A stretch of 64,000 bases of DNA from assembly GCA_016794785.1 (NCBI GenBank), contig JAEUHC010000019.1:310001-374000 (forward strand), read 5' to 3'. Both the position numbers and the translations under genes were made by a program. Shown piece by piece: positions 48,799-57,416 of the stretch (positions within the stretch are counted from its first letter, which is position 1; every line of letters starts with the position of its first letter). Under the pieces are notes generated by a model. The model saw only the letters and a list, made by a program, of their open reading frames with translations. It was not told the origin of the DNA and searched no databases. Source of the DNA: Opitutaceae bacterium (lineage in GTDB: Bacteria; Verrucomicrobiota; Verrucomicrobiia; Opitutales; Opitutaceae).

Positions 48799-50436
48799 TC
48801 AGCCGCTGAATTTCATGCCGAACAGCAGCGTGAGCCCCGCCACGGCAAACGGCGGCCACCAGCCGCCGGTGCGCGGCTGCCAGCGCAGCGCATAGCCGCC
48901 GAGCAGGGTCGCGAGCAGCAGCGCCAGCGCCGCCGGCCCCACCCACGGCGCCGCGAACCGCGCGCTCAAGAATGCCCCGGGCACTTGCACGCCAAACCGC
49001 ACCAGAGCCTCGATCGCCAGGAGCACGAGGGCCGCGGCGTGGTTGCAGAGCGAGGCGCCCGGCCCGAAGCCCACCAGCCCGCACAACAGCGAGGCGAAGC
49101 CGCCCAGCGTCGCCACCATCGCCGCCGGGATCAGCGCGAGGTTCGCGATCAAGGCCCCCGGCGTGAGCAGCCGGAAAAATTGCACGCTCGTGAGCAGGCT
49201 CACCAGCGTCGTCGCCACCCCGATGGCGATCGCCGCGAGTCCGGCGCGCCACGCCTGATCGAGGCCGTGCTGCCACCACCGCCACGCGACCTTCGGCAGA
49301 TCACGCCATGGCGCCCAGCGGGTGAGCCAGGCGTCGGACAAAGGCAGACCCAGCACGAGCAACGCGGCCACGATCGTATAGCTCATCAGGAAGCTTGCGC
49401 TGAACACCTGCAACGGCGCGATGAGCAGCACCGCCAGCGCCGAGGCCACGAGCGCGGAGACCGGATTCCCCGGCCGGCGCAGCACGAACGCCGCCTGCAG
49501 GCACACCGCCATCGCAAAAGCCCGCACCGCCGACGGCGAGGCGCCCGTGATGTCCACAAACAGCCACAGCACCGCCGCCCCGAGCGCAAACCGCGCCCAC
49601 GCCGGCAGCCGCACCAGCAGCAGCAGCCCGTGGATCGCCGCCGCGATCACGCCGATGTTCAGGCCGCTGATGGCGAACAGATGCATCGTGCCGCTCTGCA
49701 TGAAAAGCGCATGCTGCTCGTCGCTCAGTTCGTGCGTGGCGCCGAGCATCATGGCCCGCAGCAGGCCGGCGAGCTCGGGCCGCTTTTCCGCGATGCCGCG
49801 GCCCAGCGTCGCGTGGCACCACGCCGCGGCGCGGGCGCAAAAGCGATAATAGGCGTGGGCGGGTTGCTCCTCGTCGAGCACGCGCCCGCGCGTGAGGCGG
49901 AAATTCATGCCCGCGCCGGCGAGGTAGCCGTCGAACGTGTCGGCCGGAGGATTGCGCGGGAGCGTGACGAGCACCCCGACGGCCGCGATCTCGGCGCTGC
50001 GGATGGGCGGGGCCTCGTCTTTCCTCAGCGTGAGTGAGAAATACAACCGCTGCCCGGCGAGTTCGGTGAGATGCGTGTCGCTCCGCCGCACGGTGGCGAG
50101 GCCGCTCGCGCGCTTGGCGTCGGCCGACACAAAGACGCGGTCCACCCGCAGCGACAGCTTCGCTTCCCGGGCCGGCAAGGTATCCCACGCCGGCAGGCGC
50201 ACGCGGTGCAGCCCATAGGCCGCGACGCCTGCGAGCAGCATCCCCGCGCCGATCATCGCCATCCACAGCCGTGGCGCCCGAGCCGCGCTCCACAGCGCGA
50301 TGCCCACGCAAGGCAAAGCGAGGGCCAGCAGCAGAGGCGGCGTGAGCGTCACGCCGACTTTGGCCGCCGCGAGCCCGCCGATAAACGGCAGCACGATCCA
50401 CAGCAGGGGCGCGCGATGCCCGAGGCTCCGGCTCAT
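48799..50436 (-). CDS. comEC: ComEC/Rec2-type DNA-uptake channel, short form without MBL domain
   Basis: 545 residues. N-terminal DUF4131-like helices, an OB-like periplasmic loop (about 85-200), then the competence core LLRAMMLGATHELSDEQHALF, MHLFAISGLNIGVIA and DITGASPSAVRAF. About 10 membrane segments. It transports single-stranded DNA across the inner membrane during transformation. The C-terminal metallo-beta-lactamase-like domain of long ComEC proteins is absent (the frame stops at GMKFSG). So the gene is a short variant, common in several phyla. Confidence 0.9.
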   Translation of the reverse strand: MSRSLGHRAPLLWIVLPFIGGLAAAKVGVTLTPPLLLALALPCVGIALWSAARAPRLWMAMIGAGMLLAGVAAYGLHRVRLPAWDTLPAREAKLSLRVDRVFVSADAKRASGLATVRRSDTHLTELAGQRLYFSLTLRKDEAPPIRSAEIAAVGVLVTLPRNPPADTFDGYLAGAGMNFRLTRGRVLDEEQPAHAYYRFCARAAAWCHATLGRGIAEKRPELAGLLRAMMLGATHELSDEQHALFMQSGTMHLFAISGLNIGVIAAAIHGLLLLVRLPAWARFALGAAVLWLFVDITGASPSAVRAFAMAVCLQAAFVLRRPGNPVSALVASALAVLLIAPLQVFSASFLMSYTIVAALLVLGLPLSDAWLTRWAPWRDLPKVAWRWWQHGLDQAWRAGLAAIAIGVATTLVSLLTSVQFFRLLTPGALIANLALIPAAMVATLGGFASLLCGLVGFGPGASLCNHAAALVLLAIEALVRFGVQVPGAFLSARFAAPWVGPAALALLLATLLGGYALRWQPRTGGWWPPFAVAGLTLLFGMKFSG

Positions 50437-50508
50437 GGTGGGATACCCAACGAACGGCGCGGCACACCGGGCCCGCGCAAGCTTTGATCCGGGCGCGCCG
50501 GCGACGGG

Positions 50509-50910
50509 CTATTTGTCGAACGCCAGCAAACCGAGCTGCTTGGTGATGTCCTGCTTCATGTATTTCACCCAGCTCTCCGGGATCGCCGGCTTCTTGATCA
50601 CGCCGTTCTTGTCGGGCTTGCCGGAGTCGGAAAAGATTTTCACTTCCTTGGTGTCGTAAATGAGCGTCATCGTCGAGCGCCAGCCGCCCTGCTCCAGGAA
50701 GAGCACGATGCGGCCGTTTTCCTTGGCTTTGAGCGCCCAGCCGCGCGCGGAGGTGCCGACGACGATGGCCTTTTGGACGTCCGCGGCCTTCAGGCCATCG
50801 GGCACGACGACGGTGCCGGCCAGGGTGCCGGGATCCGGGGCGGCGTGGGCCGCGGCAAACAAGGCGACCAAAAAGATCAGGAGACGGGCGGGGCGGATCA
50901 CGAGGTTCAT
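50509..50910 (-). CDS. Small secreted hypothetical protein
   Basis: 133 residues from the ATG at 50910. Signal peptide (MNLVIRPARLLIFLVALFAAAHA), then a compact beta-rich domain: GTLAGTVVVPDGLKAADVQK, ENGRIVLFLEQGGW, TLIYDTKEVKIF. No known motif. It could be a periplasmic small-domain protein. It lies between comEC and the deacetylase on the same strand. Confidence 0.68.
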   Translation of the reverse strand: MNLVIRPARLLIFLVALFAAAHAAPDPGTLAGTVVVPDGLKAADVQKAIVVGTSARGWALKAKENGRIVLFLEQGGWRSTMTLIYDTKEVKIFSDSGKPDKNGVIKKPAIPESWVKYMKQDITKQLGLLAFDK

Positions 50911-51013
50911 GGTGGGAGGATGAAGTTTCGTTGTGGTCAGGGAGGGTGCGGTTGGGAGCAGAGCGCGCCGCGAGGGACCGGTCAATCTGCAAGGCGGCGT
51001 CTCGGCGCGCGGG

Positions 51014-51781
51014 CTACCGCAATTGATCCGCCCGGGGAATCACGCAGGCGAAGCCGCGATGCGCGCAGCTTTCCAGCACTCGCGCGATGGCCTGCACCCG
51101 CACCACCGCCCCTAGGCGAGGGCCTTCATGAACGAGCACGATGGCGCCGGGGCGCAGCTGTGGCGCGACTCGGCGCACGACTTCCTCGGCCGATCCGGCG
51201 CGGGAGTCGCCGCTGCGGACCGTCCAGCCCACGCATTTTAGATCCCGCGACGCCAAGGCACTGCCGATCAAAAGGTGCTTGATGCCGGTGGGCGGACGAA
51301 ACCAGCGCGGTTTCACGCCGGCCTCGCCCAACGCCGTGAGCGCGCGGTCCAGCTCCGCGGCGAGCCGCCGCGGCCCCGCGCACCAGAACGTGCCGAGCGG
51401 GTGCGTGTGCGTGTGATGCGCGACCTCGTGGCCGCGGCGCACGATCTCGCGGATGATCTCCGGGTGGCGCGCCGCGCGCTCGCCGATCACAAAGAAGGTC
51501 GCCCGCGCCCCGTGGCGATCGAGCAGGTCGAGGAGGCGCGGCGTGTCTTCCGGATCAGGGCCGTCGTCGATCGTGAGCCAGACCTCGCGACGGTCGGTGG
51601 CGAAGTGCGTGAACACGCGCACGAGGCCCTGCGCCGAGGGCACAAAGAGCGCCCAGAGGACCAATGGATCAGGGGCGACAAAACAGGCGACGGCCAACGA
51701 CGGTTTCGCCCCGGCCAGCCACAGCGCGAGCGCGACGATTTTGGCGGCCAGGGCGACGACGAGCAGGGGAGGCAGCTTCAT
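51014..51781 (-). CDS. Polysaccharide deacetylase (NodB family)
   Basis: 255 residues from the ATG at 51781 (an earlier start at 51814 adds MRKVRLKRVNA). Two hydrophobic segments (about 4-24, 26-44) anchor it. NodB motifs: LTIDDGPDPEDTP (motif 1, Asp-Asp), HTHTHPLGTF (motif 2, zinc His) and RWFRPPTG (motif 3). It deacetylates a GlcNAc- or MurNAc-containing polymer. Substrate not determined. Confidence 0.9.
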   Translation of the reverse strand: MKLPPLLVVALAAKIVALALWLAGAKPSLAVACFVAPDPLVLWALFVPSAQGLVRVFTHFATDRREVWLTIDDGPDPEDTPRLLDLLDRHGARATFFVIGERAARHPEIIREIVRRGHEVAHHTHTHPLGTFWCAGPRRLAAELDRALTALGEAGVKPRWFRPPTGIKHLLIGSALASRDLKCVGWTVRSGDSRAGSAEEVVRRVAPQLRPGAIVLVHEGPRLGAVVRVQAIARVLESCAHRGFACVIPRADQLR

Positions 51782-51837
51782 CGCGTTAACCCGCTTCAAT
51801 CGCACTTTTCGCAATGTTTTTTGTCACGGAGCGCACA

Positions 51838-51904
51838 GAGCCCGGACACGGAGTTCACAGAGCCAAACACGCGGTCTTGATCTGTGGGCTCCGTGTCCGG
51901 GCTC
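51838..51904. repeat. 16-bp perfect inverted repeat, 34-nt loop
   Basis: GAGCCCGGACACGGAG (51838-51853) pairs with its exact complement (51889-51904). The flanks contain related CACAGAG/CTCCGTGG words. It lies between the divergent-free ends of the deacetylase start and the PagL stop, in a 180-bp gap. Dispersed-repeat-like; function unknown. Confidence 0.7.
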
Positions 51905-51960
51905 AGTGGACTCCGTGGCTCATGCCTTGGTTTCATTCAGGTAGAAATGACGTTTTTGGA

Positions 51961-52554
51961 CTAAAACGCCCAGCTTCCGCCGAGCGTGAAGCCGAGCGCG
52001 TCGATGCCGGGATTCGGCTTGGTTTGGCCCCCGTTCGACATGTGTTGAAACATTACGCCGGCGCTCCAGCGGAGATTTTTCGAGCCGAGGAGTTCGACCC
52101 CGCCGCGCGCGAACCAATTGAAAGTGAAGTCCTGGCCCTGGCTGCCGCGCACGCCCTGCGAGTTGAGCCAGCCCAGCCCGCCGCCGGCCCCGGCAAACGC
52201 ACACCACCGGGCAGCCGGGCTCCACAGCTCGACCGAGGGAGAGGCGTTGAGCGCGAGGTAGTGCGACTCTGGCCCCTGTTGCACCCAAGTGCCCAGTAGC
52301 GTCAACCGGTGGCGCAGCACGAGCCGCGTTCCATTGGCGAATCCATGGCCCATCATCTCGCGCGAGCGCCACGAGAGTTGGGTGGGCACGAGCCGGTAAC
52401 TGAGCGGCGTGCTGGAACCGACCTGCCAGAGCAAACCCGATTCGAGGTTGAGGGCGGTGCTCTCCCACGAGCGCGACTGCGCGAAGACGAGATTCAGCCC
52501 GGCGATCCACCCTCCGATGAGCGTAATAAAAAGGATTCTTGTGGGGAGAGGCAT
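51961..52554 (-). CDS. PagL-like lipid A 3-O-deacylase
   Basis: 197 residues. Signal peptide at about 1-25 (MPLPTRILFITLIGGWIAG). The rest is amphipathic beta strands of a small outer-membrane barrel. Catalytic motif FQHMSNGG (His and Ser of the PagL HxSNG signature) near residue 170. It removes a 3-O-acyl chain from lipid A. The ATG at 52554 starts the signal peptide. Confidence 0.87.
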   Translation of the reverse strand: MPLPTRILFITLIGGWIAGLNLVFAQSRSWESTALNLESGLLWQVGSSTPLSYRLVPTQLSWRSREMMGHGFANGTRLVLRHRLTLLGTWVQQGPESHYLALNASPSVELWSPAARWCAFAGAGGGLGWLNSQGVRGSQGQDFTFNWFARGGVELLGSKNLRWSAGVMFQHMSNGGQTKPNPGIDALGFTLGGSWAF

Positions 52555-52570
52555 GGGCGAGGTTGTGCCC

Positions 52571-55500
52571 TCACCATGCACAGAGCGATGCGATATGCGC
52601 CTGCGAGCCGTCGCGCGCCCAGCCGTCGAGCTGCGCCTGATCCTTGAGCTGCTGGCCTCGGGCGCGCGGAACGGCGGCGAAGGCATTCGCGCATTCGGGC
52701 AGCGCCGTCATGTCGCCCCAGAGCTTCTCGAACTGCGCCACCGGATAAACGTCCTCCTGCCCGTGGCCCCAGCGTTTCTTCACGTCCTTGAGCGTGACGT
52801 AGGTGGGCACCCGCGCGGCCATCGCGCGGACGGCGGCGGCGGTGCGCGCCGCGTCGCCGAGCTCGGCGCGCGTGAGCTGGAAGAGCGCGAGGAGCCGGTC
52901 GATGTCCACCCAGCACGAGTTGGTGCTGTAGTAAGTGAGCGCAAACTCGTCTTCCTCGCGCGGCATCGCGAGGCCTTCGACGAGGCGCAGCCGCCCATCG
53001 ACGCGCGCGAGTCCGCCGCCGTGGTCCTCGATGCGGCGCGGGATGACCTCCCAGCCGAGCGTGGCGCCACCCTGCTGAAACCAGCCGACGAGCGCCGGAT
53101 CGAGCGTGGCGCCGAGGGTGTCGATGTTGTGCACGAGCAGCGTGCGGAGCTGCGGGCGCGCGGCGAGCAGGCGGGCGAGGGTGCCGTTCTTGAGCAGGTT
53201 CGGGATCTCGAACCAGTGGCCGACCGGGTGGAGGCACTGGCTGGGGAGGTTGTCGGTGTAATCGCTGCCTTCGCCGACGCTCCGCGCCCAGCCGGTGAGC
53301 GCGGCGCGGACGCTCTCGCGCATCTTTTCCTTCTGCTCGTCGAGTTTCTGCTGCGCCGTCTCCTCCCAGGCGAAATGCAGATCGCGCACCGTCGGCACGA
53401 GGCGCAACCCGATCGATCGGCCGGGCGAGAGAAACACACTGCGCTCCCACGCGTCGCCGTGCAGCGCGCGCAGGTGCCGCTCGGTGGGCGCGTGCGTGAG
53501 GTGGCTCGTGGTGAACATATGCGGGACCTCCGCGCCGAACTCGCGGCCGGTGCGGCGCGATTTGGCGAGGTGCACATCGATGAAGCTCCGGTGCTCGCCG
53601 CCGAACTTGGCGAACGGATGCAGGCCTTTGGCGACGCCCGCGCCCTGCGTCCAGCGGCTGCCCACGCCCGCGGCATAGGTGACGACGGCGACTTCGCCGC
53701 GGCGCAGCGCGGCCTCGCCGGCCCGTTTCAGATCGGTGGAGGCGGATTTCGCGCTGTCGAACAACTCGCCCGGCGCCACATCCTCGATCCGCGTGTTGGC
53801 GGGCAGGCGGTTCATCGCGAGGCCGATGCGGCCCGCGCGCAAATCGGCGCGGATCTGCTCGTGCTGGGCGCGGTCGAAGCCGTTTTCGGCGAGCAGATCG
53901 TCGAGGCCGCGGGCGCCGCGGCCGTCTCCGCCGGCCGCCGGCATCAGCCGATCGAGCAGCGTGGGCAGGGCCTGGGTGAACTCCGGCCGCGTGCGCGTCG
54001 CGCGCGTGAACTGCTGGAGATCGGCGCGCTCGCGCGGCGTGAGTTTGTTCGCGTCCTGCCGCAGCCAGCCGGGCGCGGCGTGCTCGTAGAACGCCACCGG
54101 CAGCAGCGCCTCCGCGCCCGCGAGCAGCGCGGCGACGGAGCCGTGCTCGTTGATCGCGAAATCATAGACGACCGGGTCCATCGCGAAGGGCAGCGACGAC
54201 TCCAGCTCGCGTTTCGTCGCCAGCATGATCTCGAGGAGCCTGGCCTGGGCCTCGGCGCGGCGCTCCGGGGCGAAGATGAAACCCATGCCGCCGCCCGACA
54301 TCCCGCCGAGCATCCAGAAACCCCAGAAGTCGTCGCCAAACGCGGCGCGAGTGCGCGCGATGAGCTGCTCGGTGTAGCGGTTGCTGACCCAGGGGATGAT
54401 GGTCTGGAGCGGGCCGAAGAAATTTTCCGTGAGCGCGCGGCCCAGGCCGCGGATGTCGCCCGCGGCGAGCTTTTGCAGGATCTCGTCGAGGGTGGCGACG
54501 GCCCGGCGGCGGGCGGTCCACTCGGGTTCGTTGCGCAGGAGATATTTCTCCGTGGCCATCTCGAGGATCGGGCCGACGTTTTGCGCCATGCCGCCGTGGA
54601 CGACCACGAGCGAGTCCTGCAGTTTTTTTCGCGCTGCGGCCGGGATGCGATCATGGCCGAGCAACGTGTGGCGCGGCAGCAGGCGGCCGCGGCTGATGCC
54701 ATGCTCGGGATCACCGGGCTGCGTCGGCACGCCCTCGATGAGCTTGATGCCGGGCCACACGCCGCCGCTGTCCTGCCAGCCGCCGCCCGAACCGCCGATC
54801 CATTCGCCGAGGATCGCGCGGGCGGCCACGATGCGGCGCTCCGCTTCGGTCATCGCGCCCTCGAGCGACGCGATCTGGCCGGTGGCCCGCATGCAGACGC
54901 CGATGAGCGCGCCGAGCAGGTTGGTCGAGACCGCGAGGCGCGAACCCTTGGGGATGCGGTTGACGTTGCTGACGAGCTCGAAGCCGCGCCCCGGCCCGAA
55001 AATGATCGCGAGCAGCTCGGCGAGGCTCGCCCCCGAGCGTTCGATGCCGGGCGGCACGAGGCCCGCGGCGATCACGGCGGCCTTGAGCAGGCCGAGATAA
55101 TCGCGGCCGAAATCAAACACATCGTCGAGCGAAGCGAGCGTCGCGGACGCCTCGAGATCGACGCTCGCGAGCCGGATCACCGGCTCGTCGATCACGCGGA
55201 AGAACGCCTCGACCGGCGGGCGCGGCGCAGCGTCGCGCCCATGCACGCCGAGATCGATGGAGATGTTGAGCACGCGTGCGCCCTCGGGAAAATCCATGCC
55301 GAGGAAAAAGATGTCACTCCAGCCGCAATGCGTGAGGTCCATGCGGACCGGTGTGCGTTCGCGCAGGAGCGGGTAGGGTGCGTCGGCCGCCTCGCGGACG
55401 ACTAACTCGCGGCGCACCCGCAACGGCTGATCGAGGGGGTGGCCGAGGCGGAACATCCAGGCGTTGCCGTGCGTGCCGCGCACGGTGCGGCGGACCTGGT

Positions 55501-55891
55501 CGGCGAGGGTCTGGAAAGCGAGCGCGTGGTGGGCTGCGGCGAGCGCGCTGGAGAGCGTCTCGCTCGGGCCGGCGTCGCGCTGGGCGCCGAGAAACACAGT
55601 GATGGCTTCCTCGAAGCGCCGCTCCAGCAGATGGCGGAAGCCCGCGTAAGGGGTGCGCCCGAGGCGCGGCAGATCCGGCCGCACGGGGAGATGGTAGCGG
55701 TGGATCGCGGTGATGAAGAAGAGCGCGCGGACGCGTTTGTAGAGGTTGCCCTCGCGCCGGCGGTAGGCGTCGAGCTGGGCGCACGCCTCCACTAGCTCGG
55801 CCACGCTGCGGCCTTCGCACCAGGCATCGACCGCGCGGTCGCGCTGGGTGGGATCGGTGGCCTCGATGATGTCGATCAGGCCGCGGCTCAT
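52571..55891 (-). CDS. Large GHMP kinase-like / UDP-sugar pyrophosphorylase fusion
   Basis: 1106 residues. The N-terminal part (to about 640) contains a kinase-like fold with PKGSRLAVSTNLLGALIG and LGGMSGGGMGFIFAP (residues about 320 and 530), reminiscent of GHMP sugar kinases such as fucokinase. The C-terminal part (about 735-1080) is a UTP-sugar-1-phosphate uridylyltransferase with VTYAAGVGSRWTQGAGVAKG, a GG-rich pyrophosphorylase loop, and LLVHNIDTLGATLDPALVGW. It may phosphorylate and nucleotidylate the same sugar in one chain, like FKP. It overlaps the next gene as ATGA. The substrate is unknown. Confidence 0.8.
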   Translation of the reverse strand: MSRGLIDIIEATDPTQRDRAVDAWCEGRSVAELVEACAQLDAYRRREGNLYKRVRALFFITAIHRYHLPVRPDLPRLGRTPYAGFRHLLERRFEEAITVFLGAQRDAGPSETLSSALAAAHHALAFQTLADQVRRTVRGTHGNAWMFRLGHPLDQPLRVRRELVVREAADAPYPLLRERTPVRMDLTHCGWSDIFFLGMDFPEGARVLNISIDLGVHGRDAAPRPPVEAFFRVIDEPVIRLASVDLEASATLASLDDVFDFGRDYLGLLKAAVIAAGLVPPGIERSGASLAELLAIIFGPGRGFELVSNVNRIPKGSRLAVSTNLLGALIGVCMRATGQIASLEGAMTEAERRIVAARAILGEWIGGSGGGWQDSGGVWPGIKLIEGVPTQPGDPEHGISRGRLLPRHTLLGHDRIPAAARKKLQDSLVVVHGGMAQNVGPILEMATEKYLLRNEPEWTARRRAVATLDEILQKLAAGDIRGLGRALTENFFGPLQTIIPWVSNRYTEQLIARTRAAFGDDFWGFWMLGGMSGGGMGFIFAPERRAEAQARLLEIMLATKRELESSLPFAMDPVVYDFAINEHGSVAALLAGAEALLPVAFYEHAAPGWLRQDANKLTPRERADLQQFTRATRTRPEFTQALPTLLDRLMPAAGGDGRGARGLDDLLAENGFDRAQHEQIRADLRAGRIGLAMNRLPANTRIEDVAPGELFDSAKSASTDLKRAGEAALRRGEVAVVTYAAGVGSRWTQGAGVAKGLHPFAKFGGEHRSFIDVHLAKSRRTGREFGAEVPHMFTTSHLTHAPTERHLRALHGDAWERSVFLSPGRSIGLRLVPTVRDLHFAWEETAQQKLDEQKEKMRESVRAALTGWARSVGEGSDYTDNLPSQCLHPVGHWFEIPNLLKNGTLARLLAARPQLRTLLVHNIDTLGATLDPALVGWFQQGGATLGWEVIPRRIEDHGGGLARVDGRLRLVEGLAMPREEDEFALTYYSTNSCWVDIDRLLALFQLTRAELGDAARTAAAVRAMAARVPTYVTLKDVKKRWGHGQEDVYPVAQFEKLWGDMTALPECANAFAAVPRARGQQLKDQAQLDGWARDGSQAHIASLCAW

Positions 55892-56736
55892 GATCCGTCG
55901 GCGCGCACCGCGAGGAGTTCGACGAGCTGGGTCAGCACGCGATCACGATCGCGGCCGGAGAGCGAGAGCGCGAGCTGCGCGAAGAGCAGGCCGTAGGGCG
56001 CGCCGATGTCGAAGCGGCGGCCGGCGACATTGAACGCGAGGTAGCGGCGGCGCGACGCGAGCGCGTGCAGCGCCGGAGAAAGCCCCAGCGGCCGATCCGG
56101 CGCGGTCCGCTGCTGCTCGTCGAGCAGCGAGAAAATCTCCGGCCCGAGCACGTGCATGCCGAAGAAGCACAGGTAGAATCCCGCGCGCAGGCCCGGCACG
56201 ATGAGCTGTTGCTCGGCGACGGTGGGCGTGGGTTTTTCCAGCACGGCCTCGACTTGATAGAGCGGACGCGCCCCGCCGACCAACCGGCCCCCGACGGCGC
56301 CGAACGAAGTGAGCTGGCTCTCGCGCGTCGGCTGCACGGCCGAGACGGCGGCATTCTCCGCCGCGGCGACCTCGATCAACTGGCGGGCGCAGCTCGTCGG
56401 CCCCGACGAGACGTGAAGGTGATCGCCGACGAGATGGAGGAAGGATTCGTCGCCCACGAAAGCCCGGCCGCAAAGCACGGCGTGGCCGTAGCCGCGGGGC
56501 GCGTCCTGCACGATGAAGCGCACGCGCGCGCCGAGCGCGCCGCAGGCCTCTTTGTAGGCCGGCTCGTCACCCGGGCAGACGACGACGCCGAATTCCTCGA
56601 TGCCGGCGCCCGCCGCCTCCTCGAGCACGACTTGAAGCGCCGACTTCGACTCGCCGTTCTGGTCGATGAGCGTCTGGAGCGGAAGCGTGCGCTGCTTCGG
56701 ATTGGCGGCGGTGACGAGGACTTTGCGGATTCTCAT
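55888..56736 (-). CDS. GalU-like sugar-nucleotide uridylyltransferase
   Basis: 282 residues. Opens with the nucleotidyltransferase fold (VLVTAANPKQRTLPLQTLID), then FIVQDAPRGYGHAVLCG, LVGDHLHVSS (Asp of the active site) and FDIGAPYGLLFAQLAL. It likely makes a UDP-sugar. In N-terminal motif 1 the usual GxGTR becomes AANPKQRT, so activity may be altered. Overlaps the following fusion gene by ATGA, so the two are co-translated and probably in one pathway. Confidence 0.85.
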   Translation of the reverse strand: MRIRKVLVTAANPKQRTLPLQTLIDQNGESKSALQVVLEEAAGAGIEEFGVVVCPGDEPAYKEACGALGARVRFIVQDAPRGYGHAVLCGRAFVGDESFLHLVGDHLHVSSGPTSCARQLIEVAAAENAAVSAVQPTRESQLTSFGAVGGRLVGGARPLYQVEAVLEKPTPTVAEQQLIVPGLRAGFYLCFFGMHVLGPEIFSLLDEQQRTAPDRPLGLSPALHALASRRRYLAFNVAGRRFDIGAPYGLLFAQLALSLSGRDRDRVLTQLVELLAVRADGS

Positions 56737-56901
56737 TTCGAGGCGAAAAAGGAATATCGGCGGGCGGCCCCGGAAACTGAAGGCCGGACCCGCGGTCGTC
56801 GATAGCTAAGCGGCCGCGCGGACGCCGCTGAAGGGAGCGGCCGTGAACTTTCCCGCCCGCTGCATTGACCGGAATAGGATTTTCACTACGTCTGACCCTC
56901 C

Positions 56902-57372
56902 ATGCCGAAACGATCCACCCGCCGCCAACCCGCCGCACCTCACGTGCTGCGCGGCACCGTGTTCATCACGCGGCAGGTGCATTTCAACTCCGCGCACCGG
57001 CTGCACAACCCCACCAAGAGCCAGAAGTGGAACGAGGCCCAATACGGCCTGTGCACCAACCCGCACTGGCACGGCCACAACTACGTGCTCGAGGTCACCG
57101 TGCGCGGCGAGCCCGATCCCGAGACCGGCTACATCCTCGATCTCGGCGAGCTCAAGGGCATTTTGCACGAGGCGGTCGTGGACAAATGCGACCATCGCAA
57201 TCTCAACACCGACGTTCCCTTTCTCCGCGGCATCATTCCCTCGACGGAAAATCTCGTCATCGCCTTCTGGCGCGAGATCGAGCCGCGCCTCACCGCCGGG
57301 AAACTGCACCGTGTGCGCCTCTACGAGACGCCGCGGAATTTCGCCGAATATTTCGGCCCCGACCCGACCTGA
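56902..57372 (+). CDS. 6-pyruvoyltetrahydropterin synthase (PTPS) family
   Basis: 156 residues. Zinc-binding HFNSAHRLHN and CTNPHWHGHNY (Cys and two His), then LDLGELKGIL, CDHRNLNTDVPF and STENLVIAFWREI. The C-x-N-P-x-x-HGHNY form and STENLVIAFW are like eukaryotic PTPS-I rather than queuosine QueD (usually C-x3-HGH). So it is a candidate tetrahydrobiopterin enzyme. folE2 and an SDR follow in the same orientation. The ATG at 56902 is the first in the frame; a TTGACC -35-like box lies 31 bp before it. Confidence 0.88.
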   Translation: MPKRSTRRQPAAPHVLRGTVFITRQVHFNSAHRLHNPTKSQKWNEAQYGLCTNPHWHGHNYVLEVTVRGEPDPETGYILDLGELKGILHEAVVDKCDHRNLNTDVPFLRGIIPSTENLVIAFWREIEPRLTAGKLHRVRLYETPRNFAEYFGPDPT

Positions 57373-57416
57373 ACCGATCGCGCGGTTAGCGTCACCCGCG
57401 CCCAATAAAAAACGGC

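Noticed and set aside
52409..55405. 998-codon open frame antisense to the UDPGP fusion gene
   Set aside because: It has no start context or recognisable domain and consists of Arg/Ala/Gly-rich sequence typical of antisense frames in GC-rich DNA. The opposite strand encodes clear families.
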